From: Halocaridina rubra
Lineage: Eukaryota; Arthropoda; Malacostraca; Decapoda; Atyidae
NCBI GenBank assembly: GCA_037179515.1
Contig: JAXCGZ010021038.1
Span: 1 to 64,000 of the forward strand
Reading direction: 5' to 3'
Length of the DNA stretch: 64,000 nucleotides
Positions within the stretch are counted from its first letter, which is position 1. Each line of letters starts with the position of its first letter. Both the position numbers and the translations under genes were made by a program. The notes beneath the pieces are model-generated. The model was not told where the DNA came from. It did not search any database and saw only the letters and a program-made list of their open reading frames with translations. Positions 44,480 through 54,970 of the stretch are shown here, piece by piece.

Positions 44480-45909
44480 CATGATCTGTAGGAGGTTTGT
44501 CTACGGGTAAGCAAGATAGAGCGTCTGCATTTCCTATCTTGGTAGTAGACTTGTACTCTAATGTATAATTATAAGCTGCCAAAATGATAGCCCACCTTTG
44601 TAGTCATGCAGCGACTAAAGTAGGTAAGCGTGCTTTGGGACCTAAAATAGCTAATATTGGTTTGTGGTCAGTGACTAACTTAAATTACTTCCTGCCATGT
44701 AGGTATATGTGGAATATCTTTACAGCATACACTAGTGCAAGGCCTTCCTTTTCAATTTGTGAGTAGTTTCTTTCTGCCTTATTCAACAACCCAAATGCAT
44801 AAGAGATTGGCCTTTCTGTGCATTCGGTGATGACATGAGCTAAAATTGCACCTAAGCCTATCTGTGAGGCGTCACACACTAGTTTTACAAGCAAGTCCAT
44901 TCTGAAATGTGTCAATAACTTTGGAGAAGTTATTTCTGCTTTTATCTTCTCAAATGACTGCTGAGTCCACTGACCAGTGCCATGCTACATCATGTTTAAC
45001 AGTCGATATAGTTGTTCTGTTAGGGTAGCTAAGTCTTTTATGAACTTTCTGTAAAATGTCAAGGCCTAAAAATTACTGTGGCTCCTTGACATTTTCAGGC
45101 ACCTTTGCTGACTGTACTGCCCTGACTTTGTCATCTGTCTTGTGCATACCTTAGTTATTTATTTTGAACCCTAAATATTCAATTGCTGAAAATTTAAAAT
45201 GACTTTTGCTCCTTTTTATTTTCATTCCATTGTCCTAGATGAGTTTCAATAATGCTACTAGTCTTTTGTCATGCTGTCTTTTGTCTTTTCCTTCTACTAA
45301 TATGTCATCAATGAAACAAAGTACTCTGGGGAATCCATTGAATATCTTATCCATGGCTTGCTGCCATATTGCGGGACTGCTGGCTACTCCATATGGTAAT
45401 CTTTTGGGACTAAATAACCCTGAATGAGTATTTCTTGCACAGTATTCTTGAGACTTGTGATCCATGACTAACTGTTGAAAAGCATGTTTTAGGTCAATTT
45501 TTGAACAGACCTTTCATTTTCCTAGGGCTACAAGCATGTTTGTAGGACGGGGTAGGTGGTATTGGGTTACGTGTAACTGTGGGTTTAGTGTTACATTATA
45601 ATCTCCACACAACCGGACACCTTCATCTTGTTTTGCTACCAGAACTATAGGAGTTCCCCAGTCTGACTACATTACTTTCTCCCATGTGCCTTCTGCTTCC
45701 AACATTTTAATTTCCTGTTCAACTGAGGCCTTTAAAGCAAATGGAATAGGTCTAGGAGCAGAAAACTTGGGTGTTGTGTCAAATTTCAGAACTAAGGTTG
45801 CCTTTATCTTTTTTACTGTGCCATGTCCTTCAATAAAAATCTCCTTAAATTCTGAATACACATCGCTCACAAGGGTAAGAGTTTCATGTTCTACCTTCAG
45901 AATCTTCAA
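44480..45909 (-). pseudogene. Mag-type RT and RNase H, right arm
   Basis: RT: RPIPFALKASVEQEIKMLE (45909-45667), then LFSPKRLPYGVASSPAIWQQ and FIDDILVEGKD. RNase H: VCDASQIGLGAILAHVI, ERNYSQIEKEGLALVYAVK and NADALSCLPVD. Differences from the left arm include FIDD versus FVDD. Confidence 0.84.
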
Positions 45910-45918
45910 AATTTCCGG

Positions 45919-47022
45919 CTATTTTAACTGAAAGTGTGTCAACCAATCTAAACCTATTAATGCCTGACCTTGGCCTTTCACAATGGTGAGGGGCAGATCC
46001 TGTGTTGTCAGCTGATCATGCTGAGCATCAACTTTGGCTGAACCTACTACCTCTATGTTGTGTGCATTGTAATCCCACAGGACTTTATTGCAAGCTCCTT
46101 TGGACAAATTAGGTATTTTGCATGGCACTTGTTCTGACATCACAGAGACATCTGCTGCTGTGTCAACTTGCATGACAACCGGCAAACTGTTTATGCTTGC
46201 TGTAATCATTAAACTCTTGTCAATGCTACTTATGGAGTTAAATTAAAAAGCAAATTCTGGTTTACTAGTATCTATTTCCTCTGATGGCTCGTCTGACTGA
46301 CCATTCTGTTGTGTTTCAGATTTAAATGAGGTATAATTGAGGTGTTTCTCTGTTTTACAAAGCTTACACATGTTACTGAAATGACCCTTGCATAAGCAAC
46401 TGTAACATATCTTGTCCTGAAGCATGGTTTTGTATTTGTGGATTGTTTATCCTCAGGTTTCCATTGAACTGTTGTGTTCTTCCCTTGTTGTCATTGCCGT
46501 TTACCATTCTGGGAAGACACTTTATTGACCTGAGAATTATTTTGTGAGTCTTCAATTGCCTGAGCTTGAGAATTTAGGGTTTTATCCTAACGCAATTTCT
46601 TCCAAACTGTGTGTGCATTACATTTGGCTATAACCTGATCTATTATTGTTACTTAACTCACAAGTAGAAGCTAACGCCTTCAACTTGGTAACAAAAGCAT
46701 CAACTGATTCACTTGCATCATGAGTGCACTGGCTATACCTATAGCTCTCATATTTAAAATTAATTTTAGGAGCAAAATAGGCATTTAGGCAATCAATTGT
46801 TTGTTTAAGGGTGTTACCTGCAGGTGTGAGGGTTTATTACACCTCCTGAACCTCTGGCCCTGCTACATGGAGTAGTAGGGCATGCTTCTGCTCATCATTT
46901 GTGACTCCTATGGCCTTCAGGTAAATGTCAAATGAATCTATCCAATTATTCCACCTCTGTGCAATAGTGGAAGTTTCCTCTTGTATGGAAAACGCTCTGG
47001 GCAAGAGAAGATTAAGCATCAT
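45919..47022 (-). pseudogene. Mag-type gag, knuckle and protease, right arm
   Basis: gag start MMLNLLLPRAFSIQ (47022), capsid remnants, a CYSCLCKGHFSNMC knuckle (46425-46243), and the protease VVMQVDTAADVSVMSEQ (46209-45919) with DTA as on the left. It ends QALIGLDWLTHFQLK, closer to the family norm than the left arm. Confidence 0.82.
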
Positions 47023-47126
47023 GGTTGTGGTTGACCGCTTTGGACTGGTTACACACTCCTGTCCAAACTTGGTTGGTTTCAGATGTGCTGCCTCCTCTGC
47101 CTGGTGTCATTATCACTCATCGCCTC

Positions 47127-47510
47127 TGTTAAGTCTCTTACCTGTTCAAGAAAACTAGATGGTTGTAAAGCTCTATGAAGCTCTATAATTGTGTATGATG
47201 TGTAGTCACCATAATACATATCCCATTTTCGTCGTTAATGTTGTAGCTATGAAGTGGGATGGATATGTATACACAACTATATTGTAACTGCTTTAATTTC
47301 ACTTCACCATTTTTAGAAGAGTTTAAATTCTAAAACTAAATAAACACACATAAATGACATGAGAACAATCAATAATACTGGATAAACTCTAATCCCTTGT
47401 TAGAAGGATCGAAACATTATCTGTGAGTGTCAAACCTAAATAATAGAAAACATTTCCTGAGTGTACAATCGAAAGTTAACACTATTTAAAGGGGTACCTT
47501 ATACACAACA
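47127..47510 (-). mobile_element. 5' LTR of the right-arm Mag-type element
   Basis: Intact start TGTTGTGTATAAGGTACC at 47510 and end ACTTAACA at 47127, then AGAGGCGATGAGTGATAATG. Gives the reference for the truncated left LTR. Confidence 0.78.
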
Positions 47511-49690
47511 GTTACATAAATATTTCTGAACATTTACTTGTCCATTTTCGTTAAGGCTACCCTTATATTTGCTAAGAAAGCATATGCTGCCCTTACTGTG
47601 CCATTTATATGCATATCAGGAGACGAATCTGCCAGTATGTTCACTCCAAGATCTTTTTCATTATCTGCCTCTAAAAGTCCTGCTCCTGCTATTAAGTATT
47701 CAAGATTGGGCCTTTTTGCACTTGTACCCATTCTCATTACCTTATATTTTGAGTACTGAATTTCATAAGCCACTTTTCAGACCACTCATGCAGATTATTT
47801 AGGTCTTCCTGAAGTTCTCTACTCTTCTTCTCATCTCTTACGTTCTTCACAATCTTTGCACCATCTGTGAACATATTCATGAATGAATTTACAGACCCCG
47901 ATTGGTCAATTATATATAAAAGGAACAATAGTAGCCCTAAAACTGAACCCTGTGGAACTCCACTACAAACACCTCTCAATTCAGACACTGCGTGTCTTAC
48001 TCTAACCCTCTGTTCTCATCTTTCTGAGTAAGTTTTTAGCTATCCCAAGATGTTTCCACCCATTTTCGTCATTTCTTGCAGCTTCTTGATAATTCTCCCA
48101 TGTTGGACCATAGCAAATGCCTTCTGGATGTCTGGGAATATGCAATCTGCCCAACTAGCCTGTAAGATTTGGTTCACCTCATTATAAAACTCTAGTAAGT
48201 TTGTTACTGTTGATCTACCTTCTCTGAAGCCATGTTCTCTCACTGACAAAAAGTTGAAGGATTCTAAGTGCAGAGAGATATGTTTTCTTAGTAGTTTCTC
48301 CATAACTTTGCAACTGTGCTAATCAAGGAAACAGGCTTATAGTTTAGAGCTGTGTCCTTCCTTCCTTTTTGAAGACAAGTACCACGTTTCCTTCTCTCCA
48401 GCATCTTGGAATCTCCCTTAAATAAAGCAACTTTTAAAATATGATACATTGTGCAGGTCATTTTGATTTTCATAAGGGGATATGTCATCTGGAGTTGTAG
48501 CTTTATGGACATCTAACTCCATCAGCCTTTTCCATACCTCTGTGGCTGAAAAGATGATGTTCTCTAATACTGGCCCATGAGCTCTTAACTCGGCAATCTG
48601 AGATGGTGGGATATTTTCTACTGTAAATACTGCTGAAATTCCTTGTTCAATTCTTTGCAGACCTCTTCATCCATCTCAGCGATGCTTTCATCCACTCTCT
48701 TTAGCTTTAGAACTTGTTCCTTGACCTTCACTTTTCTCTGATTTAGCTGAGGAAAAAATTGTGATTTTCTTTAGCCATCCTGGTGATATTTCTTTCATTG
48801 TTTCTCTGTGCCTCTCTTCTTTTACTTAGGTAATCATTTCTTGCTCTTTTGTAAGTATTGCAAGCTTTTATGCTTATTCTCCTCCTTTACTTTTTCCAGC
48901 ATTTGTTTCTCCACTCCATAGCTCTCTTACACTCATTACTGAACCATTTCTATTTGGCATGAATAACTCCTATTTTGGTGGAAGTATGCAACAATCTACT
49001 ATCTTCCCATATTCCTCACAAAAGATGTTGTACAATTCTTGTACAGAGTTGTTAAAAAATAAAGTCCTCCAGTCAATAACTCCAAAAAGCTCATTAATTT
49101 TGATGTAAGCTCCTTCTGAGTAGATCCTCCTCGTGTCCTCAATAATACAGGCAGAACATTTATTATTATATACTCCATCAACAACATGCAGTGGTCACTC
49201 TTTCCAGTTGGTGGTTCATACTCATTTTTTTTTCAATATCAAACGCATTATCTGTGATTACTAGAGGAAGCAGTAATGGCTCATCCCCACCACTGGTCCT
49301 CGTTGGTTCCAGTACATGTTGGGAATTCTCTTAAATGCAAATCTAGGAATCTTGCCCCAAATGAGTCCTGCCCACTGTGTGAGTCAAGATTAATCCAATC
49401 TAGCTCTCTATGATTAATAGCTCCCATAATCAAAATCATACATTTTTTCTCCCATGCAATTTCAACAACTGACTTAATGACTTCAATAGTACCAATATGA
49501 ATTTCTTCTTAAACCTTTAGCCTATGTTGGTTAATTAGTGAGTTATATGCAACAGTATTATAATGCTCTCTGAACCAGTACTTATGCGGGCAACAAGAAA
49601 TTCCTTGAACTCACTCTTATAGCAAAGTTTATTTCTTCAACCTGATATATTTCACTTATGAGCAGTGTTATCCCTCCACCAGTGTGTATG
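47511..49690 (-). mobile_element. CR1-superfamily LINE copy E', right arm
   Basis: Inverted partner of 26335-28437, about 100 bp longer at the LTR side. RT blocks RKHISLHLESFNFLSVREH (48303-48040), SGVPQGSVLGLLLFLLYI (47988-47737), FTDGAKIVK (Gly instead of Asp), and AKRPNLEYLIAGAGLLEADN (47773-47534). Endonuclease remnants reach about 49690. Confidence 0.82.
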
Positions 49691-49734
49691 CATATATACA
49701 TATATTTTCACACACACATGCACACACACATAAA

Positions 49735-51090
49735 CTACAGGTCCTGAAGATATATCCCTTTATGTACTTAAGAAATGCGCTAATTCAACATCTGTGGCAC
49801 TAAATCTCAAATTCAATACGTCTCTGGAGTCAGAGGAGATTTCAAGATACTGGAAACAACCGAACGTGATACCTATCTTCAAAAAGGGAGAGAGGGATAT
49901 GGCATATGGCTCTAAGCAATAGACCTGTTTCCTTGACCAGCATGGTTTACAAACCTATAGAGAAACTACCCAGGAAACATATCTATCTTCACTTGGAATC
50001 CATCAACTTTTTGTAAGTGAGACTTACTAAGAAGATACAAGAAATGGCAAGAATAGGTGAAAATATTTTGGTATGGAAGAATGAACAGAGGGTTAGAGTA
50101 AGACACTCAGTGTCTGAATGGAGAAGTGTTACTAGTAGAGTTTCACAGGGTTCAGTTTTAGGGCCACTTTTGTTCCTTGTATATGTAAATGACCTACCAG
50201 AGTCTGTAAATTCATAAATGAATATGTTTGCAGATGATGCAAAGATTGTGAAGAAAGTAAAAAACAGGAACAATGGTAGAAAACTTAATAATGATTAAAA
50301 TAGTCTGCATGAGTTGTCAGAAAAGTGGCTAAAGAAATCCAATACTTCAAAATGTAAGGTAATTAGAATGGGTACAAGTGCAAGAAGGCCCAGGCTTGAC
50401 TACTCGGTGGTAGGAGTAGAATATCTAGAGACAGAGAATGAGAGAGATCTAGGAGTAAACATACTGGCCGATTTGTCTCCAGAAATGCATATAAATGGCA
50501 TAGTAAGGGCAGCATATAATTTCTTAGCAAATGTAAGGGTAGCCTTCAGGCACATGAACATGGAAGTGTTCAGAAATATTTATGTAACATATGTGAGGCC
50601 AAAGCTTGAATATGCAGCCCCCTTTTGGCATCCACACTTGATAAAGCACATAGTTAAGTTGGAAAAATTTCAAAGACATGCCATGAAACTGGTGCCAGAA
50701 ATACGCAATCTCAGTTATGATGAGAGGCTGAGGGCATTAGACTTACCATCACTCGAAGCTAGAAGATTGAGGGGGAATATGGTGCCAGTTTTTAAATTCC
50801 TCCATGGTTATGATAGAGTGGATAGGGATCGATATTTTGATATGGCTAGAACTAGAGGTCATAACTTCTTTGCAGGATGTAAGGAAGTACTTTTGTAGTG
50901 TAGGGGTAGTTGATAATTGGAATTCGCTAAGAGAGGAGGTAGTTAATACTAACTCTATCCATAGTGTTATGAACAAGTATGAAAAGTATCACTATGTACA
51001 AAATGGAAGTGATTAGAAGACGGGAAGTTACAAGCGTGGGGTTCTTTCCCGTATGCATAATTAGGTAAATACAATTATTTAATACACACA
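49735..51090 (+). mobile_element. CR1-superfamily LINE copy D', right arm
   Basis: Inverted partner of copy D. RT pieces: [19 protein letters not shown] (50017-50217), the catalytic block FADD intact at 50233-50238, then SAKRPRLDYSVVGVEYL-type region and HIVKLEKFQRHAMKL up to RDRYFDMARTRGHN (50314-50898). 3' end near 51055-51095 with TAATTAGGTAAATAC and (CA)n. Confidence 0.82.
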
Positions 51091-51095
51091 CACCA

Positions 51096-53585
51096 ACATG
51101 CCAACATGGCAGGGGAGACTTGAAGAAAATAGAGCTAGGGTTGTAGATCTGATAAGAAAGCTTGGAGTAGTTTGTGGTGCTAAGGATATCGCAAACATTC
51201 ACCAAATAGGCAAATATTCACGGGAAGGAAAGCAGAGACTAACAAAAGTAACCTTTGAGAGAGGGGAAACATGTTGAGAAGTATTGATGGGAAAAAAAAA
51301 GTCAAAAAGACCTTCAAGAATTCAAAGAAGTGTTCATTAGACGATGCAGAACACAGGAAGAGATGGGAAAGATCAAAAACTTGTTGGAAGAGGCAAGAAT
51401 GGTAAATGAGGAAAGAAATGAAGAAGAGAAGAAAAATTTTCATTTCAGAGTTCTTCCAGACAAAGGGGAGATAAAGAAGATACTGACAGAAGATCAGGGG
51501 ATGGGGCCTCATTAAGATTGGTATACACAAATGGTAATGGACTAGCTGGTAAGGCAATAGAATTAAAAGAAAGGATTCTCAACAGTAAGGCAGATATAGT
51601 AGCAATTACAGAGACTAAGTTGAGTGAGGACATAAACAGAATCACAGTTTTTCCTAGGGGTCTTCAGAATATTAAGGGTTGAAAGATCTGAGAGGACTGG
51701 TGATGGGATAGCACTGCTCATAAGTGAAAGGATTCAAGTTAAAGAAATAAACTTGGCTATAGAAAGTGAGTTCAAGGAATTTCTTGTTGCTCGCATAAAT
51801 ACTGGGTCAGAGAGCATTATAATAAACTGTTGTATATAACCCACCAAGGAACCAGAATTGGCTAGAAGTTTATGAGGAATTTCATGTAGGTACTAATGAA
51901 GTCATAAACTCATTTGTTAACATGGCATGGGAGAGAAAATGTAGGATTTTGATAATGGGAGATTTTAATCATAAAGAGATAGATTGGATAAATCTTGGCA
52001 CACAGTGGTGAGGACTCATTCGGGGCAAGATTCCTAGATTATGTACAAGGGAATTTCCTACACCAACATGTAAAGGAACCAACGAGGGCCAGGGGTGGGG
52101 ATGAGCCATCACTACTTGATCTAGTATTGACTGATAACGTGTTTGATATTGCAAAAAATGAGTATGAACCACCAATTGGAAAGACTAACCACTGTGTGTT
52201 GTTGATGGAGTATATCATTGAAGATATTCTGCCTGAGAGTAGAGGCACTGAGGACATGAGGAGGAACTATCCGAAAGGAGATTACATCAAAATAAGTGAG
52301 CTTTTTGCAGTTATTAACTATAGAACCTTATTTTACAACAAATCTGTACAAGAAATGTATGAAATCTTTTGTGAGAAATATGGGAAGATAGTAGATTGCT
52401 GCATACCTGTCACCAAAGTAGGTGTAATTCATGCCAGAGAGCAATGGTTCGATAATGAGTGTAAAAGAGCTAAGGAGTGGAGAGACAAATGCTGGAAAAG
52501 GTATAGGAGGAGAAAAACATAAATGCCTTTCAAACCTACAAAAGAGCAAGAAATGATTACCTAAGTAAAAAAAAGAGAGGCAGAGAGAGACTATGAGAGG
52601 GACATCACAAGGAAGGCTGAAGAAAATCCCAAGCTTTTCCACAGCTTGGAAAAGCTTTAAAAGGCTAAAGAGAGAGGATGGAAGAATCACTGAGACGGAT
52701 GAAGAGATCTGCAAAGAATTGAACAAGGAGTTTAAGTCAGTATTTACAGTAGAAAATACCCCACCCCCTCAGATTGCAGAGATAGAAGCTCACGGGCCGG
52801 TATTAGAAAACATCAACCTTACAGCCACAGAGGTATGCAAAGCGCTGATGGAGTTAGATGTTCATAAAGCTACAGGTCCTGATGATATATCCCCTCATGT
52901 ACTTAAAAATGCACAAACTCAATATCAGTGGCACTAAGTATCATATTTAAAAAATCACTGGAGTCAGGGGACATTCCAAGATGCTGGAAACAAGCAAACA
53001 TGATACCTATCTTCAAAAAGGGAAGGAGGGATACGGCTCTAAACTATAGACCAGTTTCCTTGACCAGCATAGTTTGCAAGGTTATGGAAAAACTACTAAG
53101 GAAGCATATGTCTCTTCACTTGGAATCCTTCAACATTTTGTCAGTGAGGCAACATGGCTTCAGAGAAGTTAGATCAACTATAACAAACTTATTAAAATTT
53201 TATGATGAGGTAAGCCGAATTTTACAGGAAAGAGAAGGCTGGGCAGATTGCATATTCCTAGACTTCCAGAAAGTGTTTGACACTGTTCCACATGGGAGAC
53301 TTATTAGGAAGCTGCAACCAATGGCTAGAGTAGGTGGAAATGATTTGGAATGGATAAAAACTTACTTAGAAGGAAGGGAACAGAGGGTTAGAGTAAGACA
53401 CTCATTGTCTGAATGGAAAAGAGTTAGTAGTGGAGCTCCACAGGGTTCAGTTTTAGGGTCACTTTTGTTCCTTGTATATGTAAATGACATACCAGAGTCT
53501 GCAAATTCATTCATGAATATGTTTGCAGATGATGCAAAGATTGTGAAGAAAGTAGGAAACGAGAACAATGGTAGATAATTTCAGG
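51096..53585 (+). mobile_element. CR1-superfamily LINE copy C', right arm (3' end lost)
   Basis: Inverted partner of copy C. ORF1 C-terminus (51330-51515), endonuclease (to 52522, with LLDLVLTDNVFDIAK and IGKTNHCVLLMEY), RT (52593-53578: KATGPDDISPHVLK, IFKKGRRDTALNYRP, FLDFQKVFDTVPHGRL, SSGAPQGSVLGS, FADDAKIVK). It ends at 53585, about 800 bp short of the 3' end, where a minus-strand Mag-type fragment begins. Confidence 0.85.
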
Positions 53586-54735
53586 TACCTTACAACCTCC
53601 CATAGTAGCAAACATAATACTAGGGTTAGGTAAAGGATGTTGAGCAACTTTTAATTGTGGGTTTACTGTGATTTTATAGTCAACTCATAGTCTTACACCT
53701 CCATCAGGCTTTGCTACGGGTAGTAAGGGTGTAGCCCACTGACTATATTTTACCTTTCGTCAATTTCCATCTTCCTCTAGTCTCAATATTTCTTTTTCGA
53801 CTTGAGTTTTCAGTGCGAAAGGCATTTGTCTGGGTGGTAGAAATTTTGGCATTGAATCTTCTTTTAATTCTAAGTTTGCAGTCACATTGTTCATATTACC
53901 TAAACCTGGCTTAAAAATTATTTCATACTCTTCCAACAGATCTTGTGTACTTATACTATTTATATTTAGATTTGCTTTCTTTATCAATTCTGGAAAGTTT
54001 AGCTTTAGGCCTTTTATCCAGTTTAAAAATAACAATCCCATTCTATTTCCTGTTACTATTACAACTGGTAACTCCACAATTTGTTTCTCATATTTTACCA
54101 TAACTTCAGCTTTTCCTAGTGTTTCAATCTTTCGATTATTGCAATCTGTGATTAATGAACTTGTGTCCTCCTCTATTTTCAGATAAGGTATATTTTGGGC
54201 TACTTCTTCTGAAATCACAATTATATCTGCAGCTGTATCTAACTGCATTTCTATATCTTTTCCATTTACTTGTACTTCACAAATTATTCTCTGGAATTTA
54301 TTTGGAAAGCGAAGTTTTCTTTCTCTAAGTTTTCTTGTTCTCTCTCTTTTGTACAATGTATATTTTTTCTTTTCAGCTTGCTTTGTTTGATTCTTAAGAC
54401 ATTTCCTGGAAAAATTTCCATAATATCCACAAAACTGGCAAACATTGTTATAACCAGTACACTTATATCTATCATTCGAATGATGATTATTATTACCCCA
54501 CCCGTAACATTCTTTAGATTTATTACTATTAGGTGTATGTGCTTTATTCCCTTGCCAGTAATTGGAAGCATTGTTCTTATGCCTTTTTTCAAAGTTTCCT
54601 GGTTTTTGTGATTTATGGTTATTAAGCCTGATTTATTCAGTTGTTTGTACTGCATTACTTTATTTACACTTCCAGACTGAGGTTTTTTGATAATTTTCCT
54701 CAATCCTTTTATTTTGAGCTCGAGACTGTTCATAA
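53586..54735 (-). mobile_element. Second Mag-type gypsy fragment (gag-PR-RT start)
   Basis: A different copy from the palindromic element. Minus sense: a gag tail with CQFCGYYGNFSRKC, where the knuckle His is Asn (about 54405-54445), the protease MQLDTAADIIVISEEVAQN (54240 region), KPGLGNMNNVTANLELKEDS, then RT start PRQMPFALKTQVEKEILRLE and, after a stop, SQWATPLLPVAKPDGGVRL. It ends at 53586 in the RT, against LINE C'. Confidence 0.8.
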
Positions 54736-54970
54736 ACTCTATCACCTTCCTCTTACTTTCATTTACACCACAACCACGCCCATTTAGACTCAATTACAAG
54801 AGTTCTGATTGGATCTCTCCTGCCAGAATATCCCTGCATCTCATGACTATTCATAGGAAGTGAAATACAGAGGAGGGGATTCCTAGTCCCCCACTCTATA
54901 CCCTGTCAATGACTTTTACGACACTCAGGGGAACACGGAGGAAGAATTCTTAACCCCCTTCTCTAAGGGG
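54736..54970 (-). mobile_element. Inverted 5' fragment of the RTE-like LINE
   Basis: The minus strand matches 57745-57990 of the RTE-like LINE: TTCCTCCGTGTTCCCCTG, CTCTGTATTT, GGCAGGAGAGATCCA, and then an endonuclease start SLNGRGCGVNESKRKVI comparable to SLNVHACGVYRNKWEVI. The Mag-type fragment begins near 54735. Confidence 0.72.

Larger units (their letters stand above)
43070..47510 (-). mobile_element. Mag-type Ty3/gypsy retrotransposon, right arm
   Basis: Inverted partner of 28438-32930. In minus sense: 5' LTR 47510-47127 (384 bp, intact TGTTGTGTAT start), gag 47022-46470, knuckle and protease 46425-45919, RT 45909-45000, RNase H 44960-44480, integrase 44330-43500, polypurine tract 43123-43110, then ~40 bp of 3' LTR. 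The flank at the 5' LTR is GTAAC (minus), inside LINE E. Confidence 0.85.
36077..53585 (-). repeat. Right arm of the large palindrome (11.5 kb plus a 6-kb insertion)
   Basis: Inverted copy of 22403-33915. The inner edge (36077) pairs with 33915 and the outer edge (53585) with 22403. After removing the I/Nimb LINE and one target duplicate (6,027 bp) the arm is about 11,482 bp against 11,513 bp on the left. The arms differ by scattered substitutions, a ~100-bp deletion at the left LTR/LINE E border, and FADD versus FAND in LINE D. Confidence 0.93.

Noticed and set aside
22403..53585. Palindrome dismissed outright as a fold-back assembly artefact
   Set aside because: Arms carry many scattered differences, an arm-specific LINE with target duplicates and arm-specific deletions, which an artefact of one molecule would not have; kept as a finding pending read support.
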